This document shows, one piece after another, positions 19,476 to 33,060 of a DNA stretch of 64,000 nt. The notes under the pieces are model-generated. The model saw only the letters and a program-made list of their open reading frames with translations. It did no database searches and was not told the origin of the DNA. Source of the stretch: Ottelia alismoides (lineage: Eukaryota; Streptophyta; Magnoliopsida; Alismatales; Hydrocharitaceae); assembly GCA_037367405.1 (NCBI GenBank), contig JAZKJV010010617.1, positions 1 to 64,000 of the forward strand, in the 5' to 3' direction. The stretch's first letter is position 1. Each line of letters begins with the position of its first letter. Position numbers and translations under genes: made by a program.

Positions 19476-22000
19476 TGATAGCCACAAAATCCAACTAGCG
19501 GTTAATTGATATAGAGTTGTCGATATAGAAATAACCATGAAATCATACTTGGTGTACCAAACAAAAATCAATTAAATAGGAGAGAGAAAGAAAATGATAA
19601 TAAAAGCGACTCTCTCCTATACTACTTACACTATTTTATTTATCCAGGTAAGTGGGCCTAGGTCGAACTCGAGGAGGTATAATATTAATACTTCAATTTT
19701 TTATGAAAGAAACAAATCCCAAAAATATTCACTTTATTCTTGATTTTACAAAAGACTCAATAAAATGCTCAAAACTAACTCAATATTGCGAAAATCAAAT
19801 CGACAAAATTAAGCAATGGAAATCCATGAAAAATAGCTAGAAATGTTGCTAAGGTAGTTCTGTAACTACCCTAGAAAATTTAAAGAAAAATACAACAAAA
19901 TAAGGGTTCAAAACATCCCTACAAGCCAAGGGTAAAACTGCAAAACAAACTTTTATTTTCTATTACAAACTGGTCCCTGGAAAGGACTAAAATGCAAAAA
20001 AAAAGAAGTTCATTGCATTTAGGCCCTTGCACGGGGACCTAAATGCAATCTCTGGAAAGTTTCGGAGCATGGGTTAACGTCTGGATCTTCGATGGGTTTA
20101 AGAAGCATTTTTCACACCATTTCATCCTGAGCGACTGAGATTAGAAGTGAAGGTGCGATGCGGAACGTCTAAATAGGTTACATGTCACAAGCCTATAGAG
20201 TCTGGAGATTCTTAAGTGTTCTTCCTGTTCTCGAGTAGACAATGACGATGGTTGGTTCTTCGATTTATTCGCGGTGATCGACGTATATCTTGGGCCTCCG
20301 ATAGGGACAGGAGGAAGACGCCTTCTCCCTCCGAGCTTACCTGCGGTGGTTCTCTGTCGTAGGTGATCGGATGCAGCAGATATTAGCTAGTGAAGGTGAC
20401 TCGTCCGACTTATTCTGAAAGCTTACGAGGATGATGAAGCTTTGATCTTTTTTGGTCTTTGGAAGCTTCAGATTATTGAATAATTGCTCCAAATTAAATA
20501 TGGACATGGGTATGAGGTTGTATGAACCTTGATGGTTGCTCGACGGGCAGAGATGGTCGGAGCTCTATGTGGTGCGATGGCGATGAAGCAAGGCATTGAA
20601 GAGCTTGGAACCCTCCTTCGATCTCCCCTCTTCCATACGGTGGCCTTGGACGGAGCTGTCACCTCTACGTCTGGGTTAGCCACGGTTGTGAAGATGAAGT
20701 GATGGCCAGGCGTATCTGGAAGTTATAAACTTAGAAGTGATTAATTGTTAATGGAGACCTTTGAGGTGAATTTATAGGAAGATTGAAGAGGGTTAGGTAT
20801 GAATCAAGGGTTGGTGTGGATTTGAGTTGTTGGAGGAAGAGAATCGGCGGAGTAGATAGGAGGAAGATGTTAAGAAGTTGTGTAAAGAAGAAGAAGGAAA
20901 ACATGCGTAGTTGGAACTGATTCCGACTGACTTCTTGAAGAAGAAGGTCCCAAGTGCTGACACATGTCAACACCTGGTTGGTCAGGTTCAAGAAATATAT
21001 TAATAAGTACGAAATAAATAGTGAATCACTTTATTTTAATTAGGTATAAATATGAAAAATGCAAGCAATTAACTAAATTATAATATAATTAGTTTTAATA
21101 AATATTAATTAGTTTACGAAATATAAATATTATATTAATAAATAAAGATAACTATACTTAATAAATAAGTTTTGTATTTTTAACTTAATAAACTACTAAA
21201 TAGTATACTAATTTTAGATTTTATTAATTATTAGGTCTATAAATAAAGTACATAAAATTTTTTGTGTATTTTAATAAATTAATTTAGATATATTAATAAA
21301 TACAAATATAAGCTATATAGTTCATTTACACCTATAAATTAGGGTTTTTGATTTATTTAAAATAATAAATAATCTACAGAAATTATGAAATAAATTAGGA
21401 TTAAAATACAAGATAATAAAATAATTAGAAATTATAAAATCATTAAAATAATAAATAATGTTTCTTAAATAAAATAGATAGCTCAGAAACCCAGTTGTGG
21501 TTAGGTCCCAAAACTGACTTTTTGCAAATGGACTTTGATTTCAGTGAAATTACCTTAATTAGTTAGAGAATATTATTTTATAAACTTTAAAGGAAAGTAG
21601 ATTGAAATTGGATTTCATATGAGAACGTTACGATGTTCAAAAGTTTGAATTTTGAGAATACAAGTTGGATTTCTTGGCATTTATACAATGTAATATTTTT
21701 AACTTATTTTTATATTTTTCTATATATTTTTAGAAATAATTAAGAAAAGAGTTTTGGTAGGAAAATATGTTTATATGAATTAACTAAAAATCTTTATGGT
21801 TTTATAATTATGGGATAATTAATGAAGAACACCTGAGATGTAAAATTATTTATTTTTATTTGTTTTCTTCCTTATCACCTCCTACTTATTTATTTGTCGA
21901 CCAATCCATGTTGATTTGTTCTCGGGGACTAGGCTATAAATATATTTTCAGCTATACTTATTTTAAAAGTCACATTGCACATATATACATATCTAGAATT
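19476..22000 (-). mobile_element. Element H: reverse-oriented LTR fragment of the A/D superfamily
   Basis: Read on the minus strand it shows the superfamily order: an AT-rich U3 (about 22000-21000), GACCAACC with GTTGAC near 20985-20960, TATAAATTC near 20775, a splice donor CAG|GTAAGC at 20340, the U5 motif GAGTTCGACC near 19665, an inverted pair AGGAGAGAG/CTCTCTCCT (about 19578-19620), then GATTTTGTGGCTATCA followed by a possible decayed primer site. Neither outer boundary nor TSD could be fixed. The minus-strand frames at 20468-20683 and 20731-20991 fall in its promoter-like part and are not called genes. Confidence 0.5.
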
Positions 22001-22139
22001 TGATTTTATTTTTATTTTCTTAATTTTTATTCATTTATCTACATGATTTTAATGCATATAAGTGCATTTTTATTCATCTAAGGTTTGTTAAAAAGTGAAA
22101 TTTAATATATATTTACATGTATTTGTTAAGAGTTTTAAG

Positions 22140-25100
22140 ATAAAATGCACATAGAATGTTAATGAGTCATGGATTCATAACATGTTGATGATGATCGTAA
22201 TTGTCAAAATAATCCTTATAAAATCTAGGAAGATGTTCTATCATACATATGTTCTCTCAACATTTAATCATGAATGACATGGTTCACCACGTCATGTAGA
22301 ATAGTTTCTCTATAAGATACGACATATTTAACATGTTTGAATACCTAACTGAACCAAAGTCTACAAGAGCTTAGATGGATGTCGAACGATGAGTGTCATC
22401 ACTCTACTGTCTATACTCAAGTCATTCATGAAGCTTCATAATATTCATATTGTACGAATTGAATGAAGCATGAATAAATGTTGAAATACTTTTACATTGA
22501 ATTCTTTTGAGTTCAACATAAGAGATCCTTTGTCTAAAGCAATGGTTGTTTATAGATAAAGGGAGCACAATGCAAGCATGGGTCTGACCCATGTGAGAGG
22601 AAAAGTCAAAGAGTTTACTGTACTTCTATAACTTCCATATGACATCCAAATGGTTGGATGAATACCAATATTGCAACAAGCTGATGTATTGATAGTATGA
22701 CGATCTAGACTATCTTGGATGCTTTGAGAGGGACCCAGATAGTGCATCAGAAAAATCCACAACTACATAACATCATAGAAATTGACTTTCTTAATCAACA
22801 AGATTAAAATTCCAATAATTGTATCTCATTCTTCTAATAACACTTGCAATTGGTTGCATATGTATTAGAAGACTAGAAATTCGATCTTAAGGTTTATTAG
22901 TCATCCATGGATATTTATGCAATGGTTGCAACAATCTCTATTGGAATGATAGACTTCTCAATTTTAGTAGGAGAGTCCTTAGTCTTAGAGAATTTCTCTA
23001 TGATCTGGATATTAGAATATGCTCATTGTTTATTTCTAAATGTTGGAAATAAACGTGAATTCTAGAATAGACATATCATAAAGAGTTATGATCGATAGAT
23101 TTCATATCGTAATCTGGTATCTGAATGACACTACTATATTAGAAAATTAATGAATGGTTCATTAAGATTTCTAATATAGAAAATTAAACCTTTAAAGATA
23201 AATAGGAGGATGAAGATCATTTAACAATGATATGGCGTCAAACCTAGCACATATTTCTATTGATGAGATAAATAGACTAATAAGAGATGAAACTTTAGAA
23301 TATCTAAAATTTCAAAATTGACATACTTGTGAATATTTGTTCAAAGTAAGAATGTACAACGCACCCTTCTCTGAGAATGGTGTAAAATGTCATGGTATTC
23401 AAGATCTCATATATATTGATGTATGTGGATCATCTATATCACAATAGACATTGATGATATGTGATATCATTTGATGATTATTGGTGATATGAGAATTTTT
23501 CCCTTCACCTTAGAAAACTTTGAAATGTTCAAAGATTTCATAATTTTGTTTTAGAAACAAAGTTACAAGGAAGATTAAAATGAATTTAATATAACCTAGG
23601 TAGCAGGAATCTATTAGATGAATTCATGGAATACCTTACGGAGAAAGGAATATCATTCCTACCTCACTCCTCCTAATGAAACCTAAACTCAATAGAGTTA
23701 TAGGGAGATACAATTGTATCATGTATGGAATGATTTGATTAATGATGAATTTTATAATAATTACCTATTAGTTTACAGGTATATTTGTAGTAGAGACTGC
23801 AATACATATCCTTAATAAGGTTCCATGCATGTAAGCTGGAAAGTAACACTAGAGAGTGCTACTTCATTAGGAAAATAAAGGATGGTATTGGATATCTTCT
23901 TTATGACCTTGAGATTCTTAAAAGATTTTATCTCTAAGGATATGATTCTTAGAGGAGGATCTCTTGAGAATCAAGAAGAAAATGAAGTGTAGGAACTCAT
24001 TTAATCTTGAGAAGATAATGAGGCTCCTAAAATCGGAAACTAAAAGGACAATTAAAGATAAAATACTAATACCTCTTTAAATGAGTTTGAGGATGTATTC
24101 CATGTGTCAGTTAATTCTGACAATGATCTGACTTCATGTGATGAAGCTCCTGAGAATCATGACATGGAAATATGGATTTTACCAATAAAGTCTGAAGTAG
24201 ACTTCATATACAAGTGTTGTATATGGATCCTCGAGGATCCACCTATAAGGGTAAGATCTGATAAGGTGTAAATGGATCTTCAAGAGAAAGAGGGGTCCTG
24301 ATGAGAAGGTAGAGACCTTCAAAGCACTGCTCGTAGCCATGAGCTACACAACGAAGAGAAGACATCGCTTGCGATGAGACTTGCTCTCCAGTGACCATGC
24401 TTAAATCCATCATAATATTGTTAACTATAGCTACACAACTTGACTTGACATCTTCGAGATGGAAGTCACTATTGCAATGCTCTGTGAATACCTCTTTGAG
24501 GACATTCACATGAAGTAGCCCAAGGGTTTTATGATTGAGGAAAACAAGGTGTACAAGCAAAAGAATTCCATCTATGGACTCAAACAAGCTTCTTGTAGTT
24601 GGAACATAAGATTTGATGAAATTATAAATGTTATGATTTCAGATAAAAAGTTGATGAGCCATGTGAAGCTTAGTGGGAGTCCATTGTGTTCATCATGCTA
24701 ACTATAGATGATATCTAATCATTTGGAATGATATAAGATAATAATAAGTGTTTTATAATATGGTTATTCCATAACTTGAAATATGATCTGAATGATACCT
24801 CTTGGATCTTAGTTCTAAATGTGTTTAGAAGCATAGAGAAGAGGGTATTGGGACCGTCACATTTATGGTACCCCTTGGACATATTCCATTCTTAGAAAAC
24901 CCCAAGGAAGGCTTACTTCCTTTAAGATATGGTATTGACCTATCTGAAGGGATATAACCTGAAAGAGTAGAGGAAATGAATGCTAGAACTGCTTGGCATT
25001 GTGCATCAGTTATGAGAAGACAAGTGTATGCTAAATGTGTACAAAATCCATATGTCTACCATGTAGTGGGAGTAGCAAACTGTTACTAATTCTACTATGA

Positions 25101-25515
25101 AGATAAAACACTTAGTTGCAGTAATAACAATGACAAGACATTAGAGATAGTGATATCTAAGTCTTATCTTCAAGAACATAAGTCTTTATATATATATTGA
25201 TCTAGCATAGGAGATGGAGATATCCGAGAATAAAGGTATTCTGATAAGGATTATGGAAACACTGGTTATAATAAATACTAAGTTGTAGAGTCAAGGACAC
25301 TATAATTGATAAAATTGAGTACTGATTGCATAAGATGCAACATTCGCATTGAATGCGAGCACTATTACTCTGGGATATGCAAGAACCGTAAAAGGACTAG
25401 GCATAGTCTCTTGGGTTCAGAGTGAATGATTAGCTTACCTAGCTATTTTACTAAATAGCCTATGATTGTCACATGAGTGCATATTTATATATTATCCCAT
25501 TAATGGCTCTTTGGG
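22140..25515 (+). pseudogene. Element E pol remnant (Copia integrase and reverse transcriptase)
   Basis: Many stops and frameshifts break the frame, but family signatures are readable. At 23322-23440 the integrase N-terminal region has HTCEY...APFSENG...DVCG, like the Copia pattern CE.C..GK....PF and D.CGP. ILNKVPCM near 23805-23830 is the conserved integrase end motif. At 24543-24605 SIYGLKQASCSW is the classic Copia reverse transcriptase motif. LRYGIDLSEG near 24914-24950 matches the segment after the catalytic core. The YVDD-like catalytic segment near 24700 reads TIDDI, so the enzyme is dead. RNase H is expected at about 25085-25470 but I cannot read it clearly. Order IN before RT confirms Copia. 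Confidence 0.85.
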
Positions 25516-25527
25516 CTAGTGGGAGAT
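25516..25527 (+). promoter_or_regulatory. Polypurine tract of element E
   Basis: GCTAGTGGGAGAT directly before TGTTGGACATG is the usual Copia plus-strand primer site. Confidence 0.8.
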
Positions 25528-27642
25528 TGTTGGACATGCGAGCCCAAGACGAGCCATTATGTAATAAATGTTATTGCGAATATCCTTCCCTGATCTTAAA
25601 TGAAGAATAATTAATCTGCATAATAGGTCCCTTAATACAATTAGGGTTATGTATCATGGCCATATTAATGATCATACAACTCTTGATTCAATTATTGAAT
25701 CATAGAGGCGAGTGCTTGGATGAATATCTAAAGAGTTAGATTGAGGACTCATCGAGCACCGTCAAATGATTTTTAAGAGATGATCTCCAGCCTGAGGAGG
25801 AGATGGAAATCCTCTCTCTAAAGGATGATATCTAACCGACCTCTTGATGCAGGTCCTCTGCATAGGAATAGAGATTAAGAGTTGTTAGATAAGTTAGGTT
25901 AAAGAGTTGACTTAACGAGATCGAGATATCCAAAGTCCTATGTCATAAGCTGTCACAATATAGGCACGCATCCTCTGATTGGAGACAGATGTGTTAGCAT
26001 ATGTGTGAGTATGTACATTTGGCAGACCAATAGTTTGATGACCTAATCAAGGTCTATACACCGGCGTACTGGTGGGCATGCAATGGCATATGAGTAATAT
26101 GATCTCTCAAAGGGATCATACAGGTTCATTACTGAACCAGAAGATGAGCTCACTCATTAGATACTGGGAAGAATCAAATTATGTGCACAGTCATATCTCT
26201 TCGGAAGCTTGACCGAATTTGTAGGTTTGATATATGCCTTTGGAAAGTATATGATCAACACCTAGGTATGATATATGCTTTCGGAAAGTATATCATCGTT
26301 ACTGACTCCCAATGATGAAATGAGAAACTTAATGATAAAACCATGAAGTAGACAATGTAAAATTGATCTAATACTTCAGGTTTATTCTTGGTTTTCCAGT
26401 GTGCACAATGTACAGGTATTGGGAATATCTGAGGGTGATGTGATCATAAACGATTGTATAACAATGATGCTTCCATTCCTAGGGAGTAATGAAACGAGTC
26501 CGGATTTTAGTGACTCCTCTCAGTAGAGAAGTGATATTATCTTGGTCCAAATATTTGACATTGATCTGAATGTGATTCAAATGTAATCAGAAGATTAGAT
26601 TTGCGGTCTTGATTTAGTCAAGCATCTATGAGAGGTTCGCAAGATCTGGATTTTAGATGTGATCTCAATATGCAAGTCACTATATGTGGAACAATACAAT
26701 CGCCCTGTCCTTGTATCCAAGTATATGCAGAGAAAGCGCATTATCCTTGAAAAAGTCCAAGATAATATCATTATTGATATTATGTATCCGAGCATTGAGA
26801 AAATTGATAATTATGTGATTTAATTATCATGAATAATATGAATTTGATTCATATTATAAAGAAAGTTATCTTAGATAATTAAATGTGATTTAATTATCAA
26901 AGATGTGAATAATGTGAATGTGATTCATATTATTGGGTACGTGAGAATAGAGATCCAAGATGATTAAATGTAATTTAATTATCATGGATATGAATAATAT
27001 GGATAGCACTCCATTAATCATATATATTATAAATGTAATTTATAATATAGAAGAGAGAGATATTTGAATTTACATTAGTTAATTAAATGTTGATGTGAAT
27101 TGGATTCACATTGAACATTAAATTGAAAACACAATTCACATTTTATTTTGGGTTGTGAATGTGATTCACAAATTTTCAATGGCATGATTGCAATGTTCAC
27201 AAAATAATTATGAATTATTTGTATGATTAATTTACAACAATAGTTTTTGTGAATTATGGAGATTTTCATGAGATATGAGATCTCATGAAAAAGGAAGAGG
27301 AGTGCCTCCTTCCTTTTAAAAAGGATGGACGGCCACCTTGAATTGGAATTCAAGGTGTGCCGCCTTCCCCTTTATGGAAGGAAGGCATGCCTCCTTTCTA
27401 TTTTCTCTTATGTCTATTTTATTTATTTAATTTATATATTGATGATTTATTCAATATATATTTAATTAAATTAATTATTGTTGTATTTTTATCAACAAGA
27501 TCATGGCCATTAAAAGAAATACAAATCAATGTAAGCCCTTGGATATGTGTTGTCCATGGATTGAGATCCATAGATCTCAAAATATTATAAATAGAAAGTC
27601 ACCCCTTGCTCTTCAAGTGATAATTTTAGAAACAATATATTC

Positions 27643-27674
<32 letters not shown>

Positions 27675-27707
27675 CACATGCCATCTTTTTCCCTCTCTTG
27701 TGGCTGT
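25528..27707 (+). repeat. Element E 3' LTR, first part
   Basis: It aligns with 14928-17095 and is cut by element C at GCTGT (27703-27707). A CT microsatellite of about 13 units (27644-27669) is expanded relative to the 5' LTR. Confidence 0.92.
27644..27669 (+). repeat. CT microsatellite
   Basis: About thirteen CT units downstream of the TATA box of LTR E; the 5' LTR has only a short interrupted version (about 17030-17050). Confidence 0.8.
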
Positions 27708-30700
27708 TGATGAATATGTGATTCATCACTCTAAAAGTTGAAAAAATAGCTTTGTTCCCTAGTAATTAGCTGTATTTCATCGCTTATATTGCATAATTAG
27801 CATTCAAGTATGTGTAAATAATATCTTCATTTTAGCATTCATATTTGCTTTAAATAAGGAGCCAAATTCACTTGTAAATATTCACATGCATATTAGCTAA
27901 AATCGTCTATTTGTATATATTTTATACTGAATCCAAATTCAATAAAATTGACTCTATAGTGTATATATTACTAACACTAATAAAGGAAAAATATCAAAAA
28001 ATGCTAACTTGTAAAATTTTCCGATAAAACCCAAATCCAAGTTTGAAACAATGAACCTTAAAATGTGCATATCTCTCTCACACCGTGTCTGATTTTAGTC
28101 TACTCATTTTTAAAGTAATATACATTCAAAGACCTTAAAAACAAGACTAATTTCATCAAAATCGGAGATTGTATGTGAAACTTGGGTATTGGGCCCCTAT
28201 TGTATATTGTACATATTGACCAAAATACCCTTGTAGTTTATCCTTTTATTTTCTTAATTGTTAAAAATCCAAAAAATGGATTAAATTATAAATATTACTT
28301 TCATATTTTATTTTGTTTTTATTTCTATTTTTCTCTTATGTAAAAATGACAAAAAATGCAAAAGACAAAAATGTGGTATTATATATATAAGGTACCACCC
28401 AAAAATATACTTTGTACATATGATTTCATTTGATTTTTGGCCTTCACAAAAGTTGTAGATCTTGTCGAACGAACAACTTTTGCGTTGACCACTTTTTGAT
28501 TTAACCCCTTTTGTTATTTCTTTTTTATTTTTCTTTACATTTAGTTTTTGAATTTTCTGGGAGAGATACGTGGTAGCTCTTGGAGATGCCATGTGTCACC
28601 CCAATTTTTTACTATTATCAAATTTATTTATTTAAATTATTTATTTATTTCTCCTTTAATATTTTTACTAGCCTACTTATATTACTTTATTTTTTTACTT
28701 TCCCCCTTATATTTCTTCTCCGTCTACTTGTTCCCCACTCCAAGTCATCAACTTCCCATTTCATCCACTTTCTCCACTTCCTTTCTAACTCCCTCCTCCT
28801 CCTTTTTATTCTCTTCCCCTCCATCATTTTCTCCATCTGCCATTTTTTCAATTGAGAGAGAGAGACCACCAGCCACCAAGTGTTCTCGGTGACAGCTTCT
28901 GCATCTTTCGGTCGAGCAACGATAATTTTAATGGAGAGATCCACATGGACTCCTCTTCGTGTTGTTGTGCATCTCTTCAGGTCACAGTCGAGCTTCTTCG
29001 ATTATTTTGCCGAATATAATTAAGGCAACGACAGTAGCTGCACACTGTCGCTCCGCCCTCTGGCAAAATTCAGGTAAGTATCCCTCTACTTTTCTTCCAA
29101 TTTTTTATCTAACATTTTTCCCTTGTTGATTCATATCACAATCATCACATCAATGAAAAATTTTCATAATCATTCACCACCATCATTCATCATTAACCAA
29201 CGTATTTTATTTCATCATCACAATTAACACCATCACCACCATTTTATTTCCACATTTGATTTCTTGTTTAAAAATATTACAAAAAATTACAAAACAATTA
29301 AAAAAAGAAGCAAGAGGAAGCAGTAGCGGCGCCTCCCCTTCCTCCATCGTCACCATAAGACAATCACGCCGCCCGTAATTGATCGCCTTGCTCGTCTCCA
29401 GCAGCCAACCCCTCCAGTTGGTGTCCGCCCCCCCAGCGGGCTGTGCCCTTGCACTGCCTCACCCTATATCGCACCATAGCTCCTCCGTCGCTTTCTCACG
29501 CAGCCCTCCATCGCCTCAAGTCCCCGTCGCAAAGGCACGACTGACCTTCCTATCCCGCACACCGATCACTGCACGCGGCTCCTCGCCAGCGCCGCCCCTC
29601 GTCGCCTCCCCACAGAGGTCCCACGCTCTAGATAGGTCACGGTGATCCATCACCCCCCGCGGTACACCGCGCTTGACCACTCAGCACTGTGCCTTGCGCT
29701 AGACTGCCAACGCCTCCATCCTTGCGCCACCTTGCCTCTGCGCCCTCCATGCCCTAGCATGGGATTAAAGCCACAAAGGTCGATTTATTTTTTTATTTTT
29801 TAATTTCATTGTGAAAATTGTATATTAAGTCCGTAATGTTTCTTCAATTCCAAAAGTGCCCTTAAGCACACATTGTTCTTGGAGTTTTAATTTTTATATT
29901 GCATAGACACCCCTAACTTTGCGTGGTAAGTTGGACATCTTTCTCGTAACATTTATTTTAATGAGAAATATCACTTTGTTGAAAAATTATTCTTTATCAT
30001 TTGGATATTTATTTGCATTTTGTTATCATTGGGTACTTAAATAAAATTGTGTTGGTGAAAACTTAGATATTTTACCCATTTCGTGATCTATAATTTATAT
30101 TTAATTGAATATTGCTCAAAACATTATGAAAAATTTTGGATGATGCCTCTAGTTTGTGTTTTAATTATTCTCTAAATTTCATCTAAATTAGAGATATCTT
30201 GTGCATAAAATCAATTATATATTTATTTCTTTAATTGATTTTTAATTAAATCCACAAATATTCTTTTTACAAAATTTCAACTCACTTGGATTGTTAATTA
30301 AAATATCCATTTGAGATATTTTTCCTCTGGATAATTTGTTTCTATAGATTTATTAGAAATTAAAAACTCACAGTCGCTCTGTTTTTAGTAAAAAATCATA
30401 AAAAATCATATTTTGACAGAAAATTCAAAAAAATACCGAAGCTTCATTTCATCATGTTTCACTTCTAGTATTTTTCATAACTTTTGCATATCATTTGCAT
30501 GTAAAATTGTAGAAAACCTCAAAAAGTTTGAATTTTTCAAGTGTGCATCTTATATCCAAAAAATCTAAAAAATACATTTTGCATTCAACATTGGATTAGG
30601 TGTTTAGGAAAAATATAACATAGCAATATTGACTTTATTTAACATTAAAAATTAATTTGGCTAAATGGATTGTTTTCTTAATAATCAAGTTCAATCGTAT

Positions 30701-30969
30701 TTGTGCATTTGCATTTTCTTTGCATAAAAAAACACAAAAAAATACGCTTGGAAAATCGTGAGCTAATTAATCTAACATGATCAAAAGTTGTTTCTTTGCC
30801 TCCTTGAGTCAACCCTGGGGCTAGCCCAGGTTAAAAATACATCAAAGCACGCAATATTTAATTCATCGACTCATCAATTCATGCAGTTATTTTTTGGTTG
30901 ATCCCGATTGCCCGACTACAACACACACAACACAGATATTAAATTAAAAGGGAATATTCGTGTATATCA
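27708..30969 (+). repeat. Element C 5' LTR
   Basis: The 3262-bp LTR starts with the palindrome TGATGAAT/ATTCATCA and ends TATATCA. A splice donor CAG|GTAAGT is at 29074 (TAG|GTAATT at 38204 in the 3' LTR); I could not place a matching acceptor. CCTGGG/CCCAGG after GAGTCAACC is the U5 hairpin (near 30805-30831). Frames such as 29379-29645 lie in the GC-rich part and are not conserved between the LTRs. Confidence 0.88.
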
Positions 30970-30971
30970 AA

Positions 30972-30991
30972 TGGTGTCAATGCCGAGGAGG
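30972..30991 (+). other. Primer binding site of C (decayed)
   Basis: TGGTGTCAATGCCGAGGAGG differs from the A site mostly by C-to-T and G-to-A changes, as expected from cytosine methylation decay. Confidence 0.7.
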
Positions 30992-33060
30992 AAAACGACT
31001 TAGTATCACTTTGGAAAATTAGATTTACTTTTTCCATTCATTCGGGTAGTCTAACCCCCGAGCCACCTTGTAATTATCCATTTTTTCTCTCTTAATTATT
31101 TTTTTGATCATCTCTATATATATTTTATATATCTCTCTAACATAAAATTCCATCTTTTTGTGCGTGGGCCCGGTGAACTTGGAGTGACTTTCTTGAAGTC
31201 AACGCATCTCAAAGAGAATCGGAGGCCGATGATTTGTGGATTGGGTCAACTGTTGAGACGCCAAGAAGATCTTTTAAGAGAGATTTTTATTAACTTATAA
31301 TTGCATATTTAAAATGGTTCCCATTTGGGTTCTCACGTGTGTAATTGAATAATAAAAGGAGACTCTCTCTGTTGTGTGGTTGCCTGACATAGAATATAAC
31401 TTGCACTTGCGACTCTTAAAGCTTCCTAGGACTGTTTGTGCTCATAATATTTAGGACCACACTTCAGGATTCAAGGACGCACTTAGACCACAGAAGTTAG
31501 CCAAATTCAAATTTTTTCTTCACTCACTAATAGAACTATCTTTCTAGGATCAGCTTTTCATCGATTGCATTCATTTGGTGTAAAATTTCAATTTAGTATT
31601 GCATCATGCATTTTAGAGAGCTGGAGGCATTGTAAGTCTTCTTACTCAAGTATTCATCATCGTTTTCTTGATTGCATCAGCTTTTTCTACTTTTCTCTCT
31701 CGGTTTTTCTAACATAGGATAAAGGAATTGGGACTAGATGGTAGACGTGATTGCTTGTGTGGATTAATTACAGTGACAAATAATCTCTAAAATCAGGACT
31801 ACTAATTGAATTGGACCAATAAAATTGACTAAAATTAACCCTTGTTTGTGGGAGAGTAACCCCGACATTGATTTCAACTGAGTGAGAGTACAAAGTGTGT
31901 GTGCACACCCTAAGATAGAACCAAAATCCCGCCTTCCGAATCACGTACCCCGATCATAGCAAATATCACTAGCTGAACTATTTGAGGTTCAATTGACCAG
32001 CACCAAGTATCCTTCGCTTGCTTCAGCAAGTAGATAGGGATGAAGCAGCGGTGCACCGCGACAAGTTGCTAGTAAACCTTCGGGGTGAAGTTATAAGCCC
32101 TGTCAGCCTCTGCCTACTTCGGGAGGTAGATAGGGGTAGGTCCTTCAACTTCTCGGCTGGTGATAGGAGTGAAGATAGGAAGGGCGTTGGTATCTTAGGT
32201 GACAGGTTAAACAGGGGAGACACATATGGCTTTGAGCTGACTTCCCTTTAGTCTATCACGTATTCCTTGCTATTTACTTCAAAAATCAAATTTAAAATCA
32301 ACCAAATTAATAGGACACAGCTTTGGGTCCTTCACAGAGTTGTGTGTGAACTCAAGGTTTGCTTTTGTGTTTGTCTTTGTGTCTGTCAGTGTGTGTTATC
32401 TTGTGTAATTGCACTTTTTCTACCTTGATCTGCTAACATTCATCCTTTCCTCCTCAAGATGTAGAGATATTGGTCCCCATACCGTTCATCTTCACCCTCT
32501 CTTTCTTTCATGTATCATCCACCATCCACAGGAGACCATTACCCGTAGTCGGTCCACCTTGACCCGATTATGAAGTCAGAACTTCGACTGACTTCTCCAC
32601 TTCTTCACATTTCTCACCTATTCCATATTCTAACACTCTGGATCCACTTTCATATTGGACCGACTGTCCTTATTCTTGAGAGATTGCTGGAATCAATGAA
32701 CCATACAAAGAGATAGCCATTGTTGAGACAGATGACGTGCAGAATTACTTGGTTGATAGAACATACCGAATGGAGAGGCATGCACCTAATGATCTTCCTA
32801 ACTCGATTGACCCTAGTAATCAAGCATACATTCACTAGCATTCATATCATACATTCGAAGAGCCTATACATTCACAGGATTGGACTCATGGATTCAATCT
32901 AGGAACCCCCTCTTTATTGAACCCATCATATGAGGCTCCGATCAATATCTTCCATTCAGATGGTCCATACTCGACCCAGCATTACATGCCAGAGTCTAGG
33001 TGTGTTGAGTATGAGGCCCCAATATCTCAGTAGTATCCTCCGATTGAGCAGAACTCTATC
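30992..33060 (+). other. Element C leader and decayed 5' gag region
   Basis: A leader block GGGCCCGG (near 31168) matches the leaders of A and D. From about 32455 the sequence looks like former coding DNA with many stops. Short frames at 32018-32251 and 32720-32902 match nothing I know. Confidence 0.5.

Noticed and set aside
24243..24587. 114-codon minus-strand frame over the Copia reverse transcriptase region
   Set aside because: The plus strand carries the recognisable SIYGLKQAS motif; the minus frame is a shadow.
27503..27721. Frame with a run of SLSLSLSL
   Set aside because: It is the translation of the CT microsatellite in LTR E.
28548..28944. Overlapping frames on both strands in LTR C
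   Set aside because: Pyrimidine-rich promoter-like DNA of the LTR; frames are broken in the other LTR copy.
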